Assembly (NCBI RefSeq): GCF_011089875.1
Contig: NZ_JAANAS010000039.1
Span: forward strand, 1-64,000
DNA: 64,000 nt
Direction: 5' to 3'
Source of the DNA: Psychroflexus maritimus
GTDB lineage: Bacteria; Bacteroidota; Bacteroidia; Flavobacteriales; Flavobacteriaceae
Of this stretch, positions 33,193 to 41,988 are shown piece after piece (the first letter of the stretch is position 1; each line of letters starts with the position of its first letter). The notes beneath the pieces were generated by a model. It was given only the letters and a program-made list of their open reading frames with translations. It searched no databases and was not told where the DNA came from. The position numbers and the translations under genes were made by a program.

Positions 33193-33879
33193 TTAAAGGT
33201 ATGTGTTGATTAAATGTTTTTGTAATTCCTGCATTCCGGTTGAAGCATTTTTTTCAAGAATAGTTAGGTTATTTTGTTTACTAATACTAGGATTTGGATC
33301 AATAAAGTAAATTGGAGTTTCTTGAGAAATAAAATCAATCAAACCAGCAGCGGGATAAACTTGCATTGAGGTTCCTATAATCAGTAAAATATCTGCTTGA
33401 GAAACAATTTGCATGGCTTTTTCCATCATAGGTACCGCTTCTCCAAACCAAACAACAAAGGGTCTTAACTGATTACCGTCTGGAGCAAGGTCGCCTAAAT
33501 TTAGCTCTTTATCCCAATCTATAACAAGGTTCTCGTTGGCTATGCTTCTTACCTTCATTAATTCGCCATGAAGATGAGTTACATTAGAGCTTCCGGCACG
33601 TTCGTGAAGATCATCAACATTTTGAGTTACTATTTCAACCTTAAAGTGTTTTTCTAAATCGGCTAATAGTTGATGAGCTAAATTAGGTTTTACATTTTTA
33701 AGCTGCCTCCTTCTTTGGTTATAAAAATCTAAAACTAATTGAGGGTTACTTGCAAAACCTTCTGGTGTAGCAACTTCTATAACGTCATGGCCTTCCCATA
33801 GTCCGTTATCGTCTCTAAAAGTTTTTACTCCACTTTCTGCACTCACACCCGCTCCTGTAAGAACAACTAATTTTTTCAT
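33193..33879 (-). CDS. cobB: SIR2-family NAD-dependent deacylase, SIRT5-like, without zinc cysteines
   Basis: The 228-residue sirtuin carries GAGVSAESGVKTFRDDNGLW, the NAD-binding TQNVDDLHERAG, the catalytic His in HLHGEL and FVVWFGEAVP. The Y-x-x-R motif (FYNQRR, about residues 53-58) is the mark of SIRT5-type desuccinylases and demalonylases. There is not a single cysteine in the protein, so the usual four-Cys zinc site is absent. The region between HGEL and LRPF is replaced by a short Asn/Asp-rich segment. It acts on acyl-lysines in the cytoplasm. It is coupled to purB. Confidence 0.9.
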   Translation of the reverse strand: MKKLVVLTGAGVSAESGVKTFRDDNGLWEGHDVIEVATPEGFASNPQLVLDFYNQRRRQLKNVKPNLAHQLLADLEKHFKVEIVTQNVDDLHERAGSSNVTHLHGELMKVRSIANENLVIDWDKELNLGDLAPDGNQLRPFVVWFGEAVPMMEKAMQIVSQADILLIIGTSMQVYPAAGLIDFISQETPIYFIDPNPSISKQNNLTILEKNASTGMQELQKHLINTYL

Positions 33880-33880
33880 T

Positions 33881-34672
33881 TTACCTATTTACAGCTCTAT
33901 ATTCTTCATAGCAGCCACTTATGGCGTCTAACACCTGTAAGTCGTTGGCTGTTTTTATAAAATCTTTTGAAAAATCACATCGTTTTAAAATATTTTCAAT
34001 GTCTTCTTTAGCCAAACCTAGGATTGCTCCAAGTGTTTTTCGGTCAAACTTATCTTGTAAAATATTTCTAATTTCATCATCTGCTTTCATTTGTCTTAAT
34101 TTACGCATTTCGTTGCCTTTTTTTCCAAAGGCATTATAGAGTAAATCGGCGGGATTAAAAACAGCATCTAATGTTTTTGAAAAAGAAGTTTTTTGGTAAC
34201 CACCTCCCTCATACGCATAATCTAGACCAGATATACTGTATCTATAATTTTCATAAATAGGTATATTTTTTGCGTCAATTTCTAAAAACCCGGTAAGCCT
34301 TAGTTCTCTAACTGTTACTTCTTCAAGAGCAATAGAGGCTTCAGTCATTTTAATTTTAACGTCGCCAAACTTAGTCCAGTCTTCGGTTACTTTAACTTGA
34401 ATGGATTTAAAGCCTAAATAAGAAAAATAGAGTGTATCATTAACCGATGCCATTAAGGTAAATTCACCTTCTTGGTCAGATATACTTCCTTGAACCCTTG
34501 AGGTGTTTACAATATTAACATTACTTAATGGAAGGTCGTTAGCCGCATTTAAAACTTTACCGCTTATTATTTCCAAGTTGGGCTTAGGAGAATCCAGTTT
34601 GATTTCAGTACTGTCCTGAGCCCAAATGAAAATGGGAAAGATGAATAGTAGAAAGAAAAATTTGTTAATCAT
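33881..34672 (-). CDS. Exported protein with carboxypeptidase-like regulatory domain
   Basis: The 263-residue protein has a signal peptide (about 1-18). A CarboxypepD_reg-like beta-sandwich follows (about 33-115), with SGKVLNAANDLPLSNVNI and GEFTLMASVNDTLYFSYLGFKS, as at the N-terminus of TonB-dependent receptors. No plug or barrel follows. Instead there is a helical C-terminal part (about 140-263) not recognised. Such stand-alone forms are common in Bacteroidota. It ends one base before the sirtuin ATG. The role is unknown. Confidence 0.82.
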   Translation of the reverse strand: MINKFFFLLFIFPIFIWAQDSTEIKLDSPKPNLEIISGKVLNAANDLPLSNVNIVNTSRVQGSISDQEGEFTLMASVNDTLYFSYLGFKSIQVKVTEDWTKFGDVKIKMTEASIALEEVTVRELRLTGFLEIDAKNIPIYENYRYSISGLDYAYEGGGYQKTSFSKTLDAVFNPADLLYNAFGKKGNEMRKLRQMKADDEIRNILQDKFDRKTLGAILGLAKEDIENILKRCDFSKDFIKTANDLQVLDAISGCYEEYRAVNR

Positions 34673-34752
34673 AGATGCGCTAAAATAGTTAATTATCTAA
34701 TGATAGTATGTTTTTTCTTAAAGATATCAATAATCTTTCCTTAAGTTATTGA

Positions 34753-36516
34753 TTATGAGTTTTTAGCTCTTCTTCTAGCAAATGATTTAGATTTGCTATT
34801 GTTTTTTTGTCCTGATTTAAAACCACTTGGTTTTCCTTTTCTGTGACCGCCTCCGCTGCCACTCCGACTTCTATTCCGATCTCCACGACCGCGACCGCCT
34901 CCTTTCGATTTCTTCTCAGTAATTTCAACACTCACTTTTCTTCCGTTAAGTTCCAAGTTATTTAAAATTTCTAAAACGGTATCTGTTTTTGACTTATCTA
35001 CATTAAAAAATGAAAATGTATCCATAACATCTACTTTTCCAACATCGTCTCTACCAAAATCTAAAGCTTCTTTAAGGAAGTCTTTTAATTGCATCCAATC
35101 TAAACCATCTTTTCTGCCTAAATTGATGAAAAATCTGTTTTCATTACCAAAGTCTGCTCTTCCTTTTCCTTGAAAATCTTTTTCTGATGCTGAAGGAGTT
35201 CTTAATTCATTCTGTTTTTTGTAGTACGAATTAAATCGATCAAATTCTACACTAAAAAATTTCTTAATTAAATCTTCTTTAGATAATTCTGCTAGCTGTT
35301 CTTCTAATTGTGGTAAGAATGTATCAATATCTTTACTAGCTTCGTTGGTTGCAATTTTGCCCGCTAAATAAAACAATTGTTTCTTACATATTTCATCGCC
35401 AGTAGGAATTTCATCCTCAACAAACTTCTGACCTATAATTTTCTCAATTTGTTTAATTTTCCTCAATTCACCTTTTGTTACAATAACAAGTGATTTCCCT
35501 GTTTTACCAGCTCTTCCTGTTCTTCCGCTTCGGTGTGTGTAGGTTTCAATTTCGTCAGGTAATTGGTAGTTAATTACGTGTGTGATATCATCTACGTCGA
35601 TACCTCGAGCAGCTACATCTGTGGCTACTAGCATTTGAACTTGTTTATTTCTAAACGATTTCATCACTAAATCACGTTGTTGCTGACTTAAATCGCCATG
35701 CAAAGCGGCTGCGCTATAGCCGTCTTCTATTAATTTTTCAGCTACTTTTTGAGTGTCTCTTTTTGTTCTACAAAACACAGCAGCGTAAATATCTGGATTT
35801 ACATCAACAAGGCGTTTTAAGGCAGGATAGCGGTCTCTACCACCCACTAAAAAATACTCATGTGAAACGTTTTTGGTACTCACATTTTTTCTGCCCACGG
35901 TAATTTCTTGTGGGGTTTTCATAAAATCTTTAGCAATTTGTGCTACCTCTTTGGGCATTGTTGCACTAAAAAGCCATGTTTTTCGGTCTTTAGGGGTGTT
36001 TTTTAAGATGTCTTGAATATCTTCATAAAACCCCATATTTAACATTTCGTCGGCCTCGTCTAAAACACATACATCAATCTCAGTAATATCAATCATTCTG
36101 CGACTAATCATGTCTTTCATTCTTCCGGGTGTAGCTACAATAATGTGTGCTCCGCGATTAATTTGTCTTTCTTGGTCGCTAATGCTTGCCCCGCCATAAA
36201 TGGCCACCGTTTTCATACCTCCAATAAATTGGCTGTATTTTTCAATCTCATTGGTAATTTGTAAACACAATTCTCTGGTAGGAGATAAAATTAATCCTTG
36301 TGTCTTCTTTTTCCCGAGGTCAATTTGTTGAATAAGTGGAAAGCCAAAAGCAGCTGTTTTTCCAGTTCCTGTTTGTGCAAGTGCAACTAAATCTGTTTCT
36401 TCTTGAAGCAATACTGGAATGGCTTGCTGCTGAACTTCACTTGGCGACTCAAAACCCATTTGTTGAATTGCTTTCAACAAGTCTTGGCTTAAGCCTAAAT
36501 TTTCAAAATTTGTCAT
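34753..36516 (-). CDS. deaD: DEAD-box RNA helicase with DbpA RNA-binding domain
   Basis: The 587-residue helicase has the full motif set: Q motif VQQQAIPVLL, Walker A AQTGTGKT, DEAD (VLDEADEML), SAT, and HRSGRTGRAGKTG. A DbpA-type RRM follows (about 460-535, including FINLGRKDGLDWMQLKDFL). A basic tail rich in Gly, Arg, Ser and Lys (about 540-587) should aid RNA binding. It resembles DeaD/CsdA used in ribosome assembly and cold growth. A clean -7 element TACCTTTG (complement 36536-36543) lies 20 bases upstream of the ATG. Confidence 0.94.
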   Translation of the reverse strand: MTNFENLGLSQDLLKAIQQMGFESPSEVQQQAIPVLLQEETDLVALAQTGTGKTAAFGFPLIQQIDLGKKKTQGLILSPTRELCLQITNEIEKYSQFIGGMKTVAIYGGASISDQERQINRGAHIIVATPGRMKDMISRRMIDITEIDVCVLDEADEMLNMGFYEDIQDILKNTPKDRKTWLFSATMPKEVAQIAKDFMKTPQEITVGRKNVSTKNVSHEYFLVGGRDRYPALKRLVDVNPDIYAAVFCRTKRDTQKVAEKLIEDGYSAAALHGDLSQQQRDLVMKSFRNKQVQMLVATDVAARGIDVDDITHVINYQLPDEIETYTHRSGRTGRAGKTGKSLVIVTKGELRKIKQIEKIIGQKFVEDEIPTGDEICKKQLFYLAGKIATNEASKDIDTFLPQLEEQLAELSKEDLIKKFFSVEFDRFNSYYKKQNELRTPSASEKDFQGKGRADFGNENRFFINLGRKDGLDWMQLKDFLKEALDFGRDDVGKVDVMDTFSFFNVDKSKTDTVLEILNNLELNGRKVSVEITEKKSKGGGRGRGDRNRSRSGSGGGHRKGKPSGFKSGQKNNSKSKSFARRRAKNS

Positions 36517-36535
36517 ATAATTATTAAAATAGGTG

Positions 36536-36543
36536 CAAAGGTA
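36536..36543 (-). promoter_or_regulatory. -7 element (TACCTTTG) of the DEAD-box helicase gene
   Basis: This exact TAnnTTTG match on the minus strand is about 20 bases before the start codon. A TTG lies only 14 bases further upstream, shorter than the usual spacer, so the -33 part is uncertain. Confidence 0.5.
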
Positions 36544-36603
36544 CGTTTAATAAATGACAATAACTGTTTTTACTTGTTTTTTAAATAGCTGAATACGAAA
36601 GCT

Positions 36604-37638
36604 TTAATTAATTTTGAATTGATTAAGGCTCTCTAAAAAGTGTTCATGCATCAAATCTGAATAATCTAAATGTGTTACTACACGCAATTTACCTTCTCCC
36701 ATTTCGCTTATTCGAATTTGGCATGCTTCTAAATGCGAAACAAATTTTTCTGTTTGATTTTTATCCTTAATATAAAAAATAACGATATTAGTTTCAACAG
36801 AATCAACTTTTTCAATGTAGTCTAATTTGTTCAGTAAAGCTTCAATTTCTATGGCTTTTTTGTGGTCTTCTTCTAAACTTTGCATTTGATTTTGCAGGGC
36901 GTACAATCCAGCGGCTGCCATGAATCCAACTTGCCGCATACCTCCTCCTAGAACTTTTCGTACACGCATAGCGTTTTTCATGATTTCTTTTTTGCCTACT
37001 AAAACAGTGCCCATTGGCGCACCAAGTCCTTTAGATAAGCAGATTGTAATGGTATCAAAAAGTTTCCCAAAATCCTTGGGGTCTTGTTTTTTATAAACTA
37101 ACGCGTTGGCTATTCTTGCTCCGTCTAAATGTAAGCCTAACTCATGTTTATTGCATAGCGCTCTAATGGGTTGAATTTCTGATAAATTATAACATGCACC
37201 ACCTCCTTTATTTGTGGTGTTTTCTAAACAAACTAGGCTTGTTTTCGGACTATGATAAAAATCGGGTGGATTGATGGCTTGTTCAATCTGTTGTGCGTTA
37301 ATTTTCCCTCGGTTCCCTTGAATTAATTTACAGGAAACTCCAGAATTAAAAGAAACGCCTCCCCCTTCATAATTGTAAACATGCCCATAATGATCGCAAA
37401 TTAGCTGCTCGGCGGGTTGGGTATGAAGTTTTATGGCCGCTTGATTGGCCATGCTTCCGGTGGGAAAATAAAGCGCTTCATCCATTCCAAATAAATTAGC
37501 TACGTAATTTTCTAAGGCATTTGCTGATGGGTCTTCTTTGTAAACATCATCGCCTACTTTGGCATTCAAAATAGCCTCCATCATTCCTGGTGTTGGCTTT
37601 GTTACGGTATCACTTCGTAAATCTATTGTTTCTTTCAT
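36604..37638 (-). CDS. ltaE: Low-specificity L-threonine aldolase
   Basis: This PLP enzyme cleaves threonine and allo-threonine to glycine and acetaldehyde. The 344-residue protein starts with IDLRSDTVTKPTPGMMEA and has DDVYKEDPSANALE, FPTGSMANQAAIK, HLDGARIANA and the lysine loop ICLSKGLGAPMGTVLVG. All are diagnostic. Acetaldehyde produced here could feed the aldehyde dehydrogenase at 24085, although that link is only biochemical. It lies 33 bases after the ketosynthase gene on the same strand. Confidence 0.94.
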   Translation of the reverse strand: MKETIDLRSDTVTKPTPGMMEAILNAKVGDDVYKEDPSANALENYVANLFGMDEALYFPTGSMANQAAIKLHTQPAEQLICDHYGHVYNYEGGGVSFNSGVSCKLIQGNRGKINAQQIEQAINPPDFYHSPKTSLVCLENTTNKGGGACYNLSEIQPIRALCNKHELGLHLDGARIANALVYKKQDPKDFGKLFDTITICLSKGLGAPMGTVLVGKKEIMKNAMRVRKVLGGGMRQVGFMAAAGLYALQNQMQSLEEDHKKAIEIEALLNKLDYIEKVDSVETNIVIFYIKDKNQTEKFVSHLEACQIRISEMGEGKLRVVTHLDYSDLMHEHFLESLNQFKIN

Positions 37639-37671
37639 AGCGGTAAAAATATTAAAAAAAATAACCCTTAA

Positions 37672-38940
37672 TTAATGATCATCAAATTTCTTCAAAAGCA
37701 CACACGCATTTACATCGCCAAAGCCAAAACTTGCCTTTGCTAGGTAAGTAAGTTTTCTTTCAATTGTTCTTAAAGGAATAGGTTTTTTTCCAATTAACTT
37801 TTCAATTTTAGGGTGAATGTCTTCAGCATTTCGGTTACCAAATACAAAGCCTTTATTAAGTTGAAGTATTGATGCTACCAACTCCATACTTCCAGAGGCA
37901 GCTAACCCATGCCCAATATGTGATTTAAGCGAATTTATTAAAGGGAAATTAGTGGGTTTACCTAAGGCATGATACCAGTTTTCGATTTCAGTTGAGTCCA
38001 TGGCTGTGGCTGTTAAATGGCCATTAATTGTATCAATTGCTGAACTTTTTAGCTTAGCATTTTTCAAAGCTTTTTGAATGCAATTCACCACTGCTTTGCT
38101 GTTTGGTGCGGTCATACTTCCTCCATTTCGTTGACCTCCAGAATTAATTTGACCGCCAAGAATTTCAGCTAAAATAGGCGCGTTTCTTTTTTTTGCATTG
38201 GTTAATGATTCAATGACATAAGCTCCAGCTCCGCTACTTGGCACAAAACCAGCAGCCGTTTCACTAAAAGGTCTAGAAGCACTTTCAGGCGAACTGTTAT
38301 ACTGATGCGGTAAAATTCTCAAGGCATCAAAGCCACCCCAAACATAGGGCCCGGAGTCGCTACAACTTCCTGCAAGCATAATTTCTGCTTGTCCGTGTTT
38401 AATTCGTTCATAAGCCATTAATAAAGACTCAGTGCCAGTAGTACAAGCTGAAGAATTAGTGCTTACTTGATTTCCACAACCTAATTTTCCGCCTAAAAAA
38501 GCAGAAATGCCACTCGCCATAGTTTGCACTACGCTGGTACTTCCTAAGCGTCTTACTTGTTTATTTTCAATTAAATCGAAAGCTTCTTTTAGTTTATCTA
38601 CACCTAGAATTCCTGTACCAAATAAAACACCTGCTTCTTCAAGATAGGCTTCTGAAGAACTGTCAAGACCAGCATTTTTCCAGGCTTCTAATCCTGCAAT
38701 GACCCCATAAATCAATCCGTTTGCTTTTAAGCCTCTCTGTTCTAAATGACTGAAACTTTGGTTGAGAAGTGTTTTTGAAATTTCAGGCTGACCAGCAATT
38801 TGGCATGAAAAGTTTAATTGACGAAGTCGTTCTTGAAATTGAATTCCGTTTTTTTGATTTTTTAGAGCTTCGCAAAAATTGTCAATTCCTATTGCATTTG
38901 GAGCAACAATGCCAAGTCCTGTAATTACAACTCTATTCAT
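37672..38940 (-). CDS. Beta-ketoacyl-ACP synthase (KAS II-like), non-FabF
   Basis: The 422-residue thiolase-fold enzyme condenses acyl chains on ACP. The catalytic triad is complete: Cys in NSSACTTGTE (about residue 167), His in NGHLTATAMDSTE (about 308) and His in KSHIGHGLAASG (about 343). It differs from housekeeping FabF in spacing and in the LTA segment after the first His, resembling ketosynthases of small accessory fatty-acid/polyene clusters. It overlaps a FabZ-like dehydratase gene by 8 bases. No acyltransferase, ketoreductase or thioesterase is adjacent. Confidence 0.88.
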   Translation of the reverse strand: MNRVVITGLGIVAPNAIGIDNFCEALKNQKNGIQFQERLRQLNFSCQIAGQPEISKTLLNQSFSHLEQRGLKANGLIYGVIAGLEAWKNAGLDSSSEAYLEEAGVLFGTGILGVDKLKEAFDLIENKQVRRLGSTSVVQTMASGISAFLGGKLGCGNQVSTNSSACTTGTESLLMAYERIKHGQAEIMLAGSCSDSGPYVWGGFDALRILPHQYNSSPESASRPFSETAAGFVPSSGAGAYVIESLTNAKKRNAPILAEILGGQINSGGQRNGGSMTAPNSKAVVNCIQKALKNAKLKSSAIDTINGHLTATAMDSTEIENWYHALGKPTNFPLINSLKSHIGHGLAASGSMELVASILQLNKGFVFGNRNAEDIHPKIEKLIGKKPIPLRTIERKLTYLAKASFGFGDVNACVLLKKFDDH

Positions 38941-39397
38941 GATTGCTCTTTTCTAGTTGAAACATCCCTGAAAGTTTACCTTGCACAGCTACTTCATTGG
39001 ATGAATTAAGTAATTTGAAGCTTACTTTTAATTTCTGAAACCTGAAATAAATTTTTTTGGCTTCAACGTGAACTTTTTCTCCTGGAGGAATACTTTTTAA
39101 AAAATCTACTTCAGCCGAAGTGAAAGCAATTTTAGGGCTTGTGTGTTGACTTTCTGAAGTTTCAGCAGTAAGCAAAAATATTCCAAAAGCAACGAGTCCA
39201 ATTTGAGCGGCACATTCAGTAAGTAAAACCCCAGGCGTTACTGGGTTTGAAGGAAAATGATGTGCGTAATATTCGGCTTCAACTGGAAATGAATAACTCC
39301 CTTTAATTTTATTTGTAGTAAGCGTTTCAATTTCATCAATAAACAAAAAACCTTTCCCGTAGGGCATTTTAGAAATAATAGCTGTGTGCAAATTCAT
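38933..39397 (-). CDS. FabZ-like 3-hydroxyacyl-ACP dehydratase
   Basis: This hotdog-fold dehydratase has about 154 residues from the ATG at 39397 (MNLHTAIISKMPYG). The frame is open up to 39457 and a -7 element lies at 39478-39485, so a longer form is possible. The catalytic motif H-x5-NPVTPGVLLTE is complete (HHFPSNPVTPGVLLTECA), giving the His and Glu pair of FabZ. It is coupled to the ketosynthase downstream. Together they form a two-gene module that would need an ACP and reductases made elsewhere. Confidence 0.85.
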   Translation of the reverse strand: MNLHTAIISKMPYGKGFLFIDEIETLTTNKIKGSYSFPVEAEYYAHHFPSNPVTPGVLLTECAAQIGLVAFGIFLLTAETSESQHTSPKIAFTSAEVDFLKSIPPGEKVHVEAKKIYFRFQKLKVSFKLLNSSNEVAVQGKLSGMFQLEKSNHE

Positions 39398-39477
39398 GAG
39401 GATAAAACTACTGATAATATTTTTTATAAATGTTAATTTTAATCTTATATAAATCAAAATAATCTTTAGTAAATTCG

Positions 39478-39485
39478 CAAAAATA
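39478..39485 (-). promoter_or_regulatory. -7 element (TATTTTTG) upstream of the dehydratase-ketosynthase pair
   Basis: This exact TAnnTTTG match on the minus strand gives a predicted start near 39472. That is compatible with either the ATG at 39457 or the preferred ATG at 39397. No clear -33 element was seen. Confidence 0.4.
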
Positions 39486-39500
39486 ATTTAAAAGTAATTT

Positions 39501-40304
39501 ATGCGTATAGGTTTTAATTTGCTGCTGTTGTTGTTAATGTTCTCTTTTTTTTGGCGTTGTTCGGTGATTATGAAGCCTACTGAAGAATTAAATAGCAAAG
39601 CAGACGCCTACATTAGTCAAGGAAAAGTTGATTTGGCCATTCCATTGGTTAAGAAATCGGCTAAACGAGGAAATGCCGAAGCCCAATATAATCTGGGTTA
39701 TTGTTACGAAAAAGGAGTAGGCGTAGAGATAAATCAAGATAAAGCTTATAAATGGTATGAAAAATCGGCTGTTCAAAATTATACGGATGCTGAATATGCC
39801 CTGATGATGATTTATGCTGAAGGTAGAGGAGTTGAAAAGGATGAGGGCAGGGCTTTTGATTTTGCCTTGAGGTGTGCAAGAAAAAACGACCCCACTTGTA
39901 TGTTTAATGTAATTGGTTCTTACCAAGAAGGAATAGGAGTGGAGGCAGATACAATAAAAATGATGGATTGGGCATTTAAATTAGCCAAGTTGCCCAATCC
40001 TAAAAATTTGTACCAAAGTGGAAAAATCACTTCTAGTAGATTACAAATAGCTCACATGTACACTAATGGAAATAAGTTAGAAAAAGACAATTATAAAGCT
40101 TATATTTGGTATCTAATTTATAACGAAAATAAACGCGATATAGGCGTCCTTCAACAAGAACAAATTATAGAAAGAATCAAAGCTCTTGAAGAAAAACTTT
40201 CTGAAAACCAATTACAACAAGCAAAAAATGATGCTGAAGCATTAATTAATCGTCCACTTAATAATGTAAGAAACTTATATCACGTTGAAGATCACCAATT
40301 TTAG
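39501..40304 (+). CDS. Sel1-repeat protein, exported
   Basis: The 267-residue protein has an N-terminal signal or lipoprotein-like segment with a Cys (FFWRCS, Cys20). Sel1-like tetratricopeptide repeats follow (about 48-225), with A(Q/E)YNLGYCYEKGVGVEINQDKA, DAEYALMMIYAEGRGVEKDE and a further AHMYTNGNKLEKDN unit. Such repeats mediate protein binding. A charged helical C-terminus follows. It is divergent from the dehydratase gene. The partner is unknown. Confidence 0.85.
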   Translation: MRIGFNLLLLLLMFSFFWRCSVIMKPTEELNSKADAYISQGKVDLAIPLVKKSAKRGNAEAQYNLGYCYEKGVGVEINQDKAYKWYEKSAVQNYTDAEYALMMIYAEGRGVEKDEGRAFDFALRCARKNDPTCMFNVIGSYQEGIGVEADTIKMMDWAFKLAKLPNPKNLYQSGKITSSRLQIAHMYTNGNKLEKDNYKAYIWYLIYNENKRDIGVLQQEQIIERIKALEEKLSENQLQQAKNDAEALINRPLNNVRNLYHVEDHQF

Positions 40305-40441
40305 TCTAGATTTTTAAGCAAATAGCTGACTCAATTTATAATTTAGCTTTTGCTTTCAATTAATTAGCGAGCATACAGATAAATTCCGTTTCTAAGATTT
40401 TTCAAATGTGTTAATAAACCACTTAATTAACTTCCAAAGTT

Positions 40442-40449
40442 TATCTTTG
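40442..40449 (+). promoter_or_regulatory. -7 element (TATCTTTG) of menG/ubiE
   Basis: This exact TAnnTTTG match is 16 bases before the ATG. No good -33 element was found, but the position is right for a short Bacteroidota leader. Confidence 0.5.
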
Positions 40450-40465
40450 TCAAAAAAAAATAAAA

Positions 40466-41194
40466 ATGAAAAAGAAGGTCACACCTTATAAAGATTCAAC
40501 GCTTAAAAAAAAGCAACAAGTTGAGCAAATGTTTGATACTATATCTGAAAACTATGATGGACTTAACCGTGTGATTTCTTTAGGAACCGACCAATCTTGG
40601 CGAAGAAAAGTAATTCAATTAGTAAAAGATACCGGCGCCAAACATATTTTAGACGTAGCTACTGGTACAGGAGATTTAGCTATAGCGATGGCTCATAAGG
40701 AGGTAGATAAAATAATTGGTCTAGATATTTCAAAAGGAATGCTTTCAGTAGGAGCAAAAAAAATAGCTAAGAAAAACCTGAGTGATAAAATTGAAATGGT
40801 TCAAGCTGATTCTGAAGATATGCCTTATAAAGACAATACTTTTGACGCTATTACTGTGGCTTTTGGTGTGAGAAATTTTGAGCATCTTGAAAAGGGACTT
40901 TCAGAAATAAAACGCGTTTTAAAACCCAACGGATTATTTGTGGTTTTGGAAACTTCTGTGCCTACTAAGTTTCCTTTTAAGCAAGGCTATAAACTCTATT
41001 CTAATTTTATTTTGCCTGGATTAGGTAAGCTGTTCTCTAAAGATAAAGATGCTTACGGATATTTAAGTGAGAGTGCTCAAGAGTTTCCATTTGGTGAAGA
41101 GTTTCAAGAAATACTTAATGATATAGGCTTTTCAGGAACTCAATTTTTTCCTCAAACTTTTGGAGTGGCTACTATTTACGTTGCAACTAAATAA
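40466..41194 (+). CDS. ubiE: Demethylmenaquinone methyltransferase MenG/UbiE
   Basis: It methylates demethylmenaquinone to menaquinone, the respiratory quinone of Bacteroidota. The 242-residue SAM methyltransferase shows MFDTISENYDGLNRVISLGTD at the N-terminus, the SAM motif ILDVATGTGDLAIAMA and the family signature FDAITVAFGVRNFEHLEKGL. Length is normal. porT follows closely with its own -7 element inside the gap. ubiE next to porT is a recurring arrangement in this class. Confidence 0.96.
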   Translation: MKKKVTPYKDSTLKKKQQVEQMFDTISENYDGLNRVISLGTDQSWRRKVIQLVKDTGAKHILDVATGTGDLAIAMAHKEVDKIIGLDISKGMLSVGAKKIAKKNLSDKIEMVQADSEDMPYKDNTFDAITVAFGVRNFEHLEKGLSEIKRVLKPNGLFVVLETSVPTKFPFKQGYKLYSNFILPGLGKLFSKDKDAYGYLSESAQEFPFGEEFQEILNDIGFSGTQFFPQTFGVATIYVATK

Positions 41195-41257
41195 TACAAT
41201 TTATCCAAAATATTGCCGTTAAAGAAGGCAAATGAAGTATTAATTAAATACTTTGAT

Positions 41258-41265
41258 TATTTTTG
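41258..41265 (+). promoter_or_regulatory. -7 element (TATTTTTG) of porT
   Basis: This exact TAnnTTTG match predicts transcription from about 41271. This rules out the long upstream open frame from 41213 and makes the ATG at 41285 more likely than that at 41273. Confidence 0.5.
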
Positions 41266-41284
41266 CCGACTTATGAAAATTAGT

Positions 41285-41983
41285 ATGAAGAGAATTGTAT
41301 TCATTTTAGGTTTCTTATTTTTTTACCAAGGCTTGTTTGCTCAAGGTTTTTTTAATCGAGAACGAATCATAAACTTAGAAAACTTTGATAAAAAAAGATG
41401 GTCTTGGGGATATTACTTGGGAATGAATTTTTATGATTTTCAATTTCAATATGAATTAAATCGTGATGAAATTGAATCCGAACGTAACATGGGATTCAAT
41501 ATTGGTTTGATTGGAAATTTACGATTAAATGACTACATAGATTTACGCTTAGAGCCAGGAATTGTATTTGCAAATAGAAACTTGAATTTTCCAGGATTTG
41601 ATGAACGAAGATTTAGCTTTAGAGAAGTTGAAGCAAATTATATTCACGTACCTTTATTACTTAAATTTTCTACCAAACGATTAAACAACTTTAAACCTTT
41701 TGTAGTTGGCGGTGTTGCTGTAGCTCATAACTTATCTAGTAATGAAGATAACCCAAGCGATAATTCAGCTGGACAGTTTAGAATGAAGGACTGGTCAACT
41801 TTCTTAGAGGTAGGTTTTGGTATTGATTTTTATCTTGATTATTTCAAATTTAGTCCCTCTATTCGTGGCGTATTTGGAATGACCGACGAAATTGTTCCGG
41901 ATAATAACCCAAATTCACCATGGACAGGCAACATTAGCAGAATGGAAACAAGAGGAGTTTTTCTAAACTTAACTTTTCAATAA
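41285..41983 (+). CDS. porT: PorT family outer-membrane protein (type IX secretion/gliding)
   Basis: From the ATG at 41285 the protein has 232 residues: a signal peptide (FILGFLFFYQGLFAQ, about 1-18) and an eight-stranded outer-membrane barrel of the porin/OMP_b-brl_2 type. NFDKKRWSWGYYLGMNFYDF and EANYIHVPLLLKFS are the conserved PorT segments. PorT is needed for type IX secretion and gliding in related organisms. Its setting, after ubiE and facing rnpB, supports the name. The next in-frame upstream ATG (41273) is a possible alternative. Confidence 0.88.
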   Translation: MKRIVFILGFLFFYQGLFAQGFFNRERIINLENFDKKRWSWGYYLGMNFYDFQFQYELNRDEIESERNMGFNIGLIGNLRLNDYIDLRLEPGIVFANRNLNFPGFDERRFSFREVEANYIHVPLLLKFSTKRLNNFKPFVVGGVAVAHNLSSNEDNPSDNSAGQFRMKDWSTFLEVGFGIDFYLDYFKFSPSIRGVFGMTDEIVPDNNPNSPWTGNISRMETRGVFLNLTFQ

Positions 41984-41988
41984 AAAAA

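Noticed and set aside
37672-39457. Flexirubin or aryl polyene cluster
   Set aside because: Only a ketosynthase and a dehydratase are present; the ammonia-lyase at 15431 reads as histidine-type, and the other genes of such clusters are missing.
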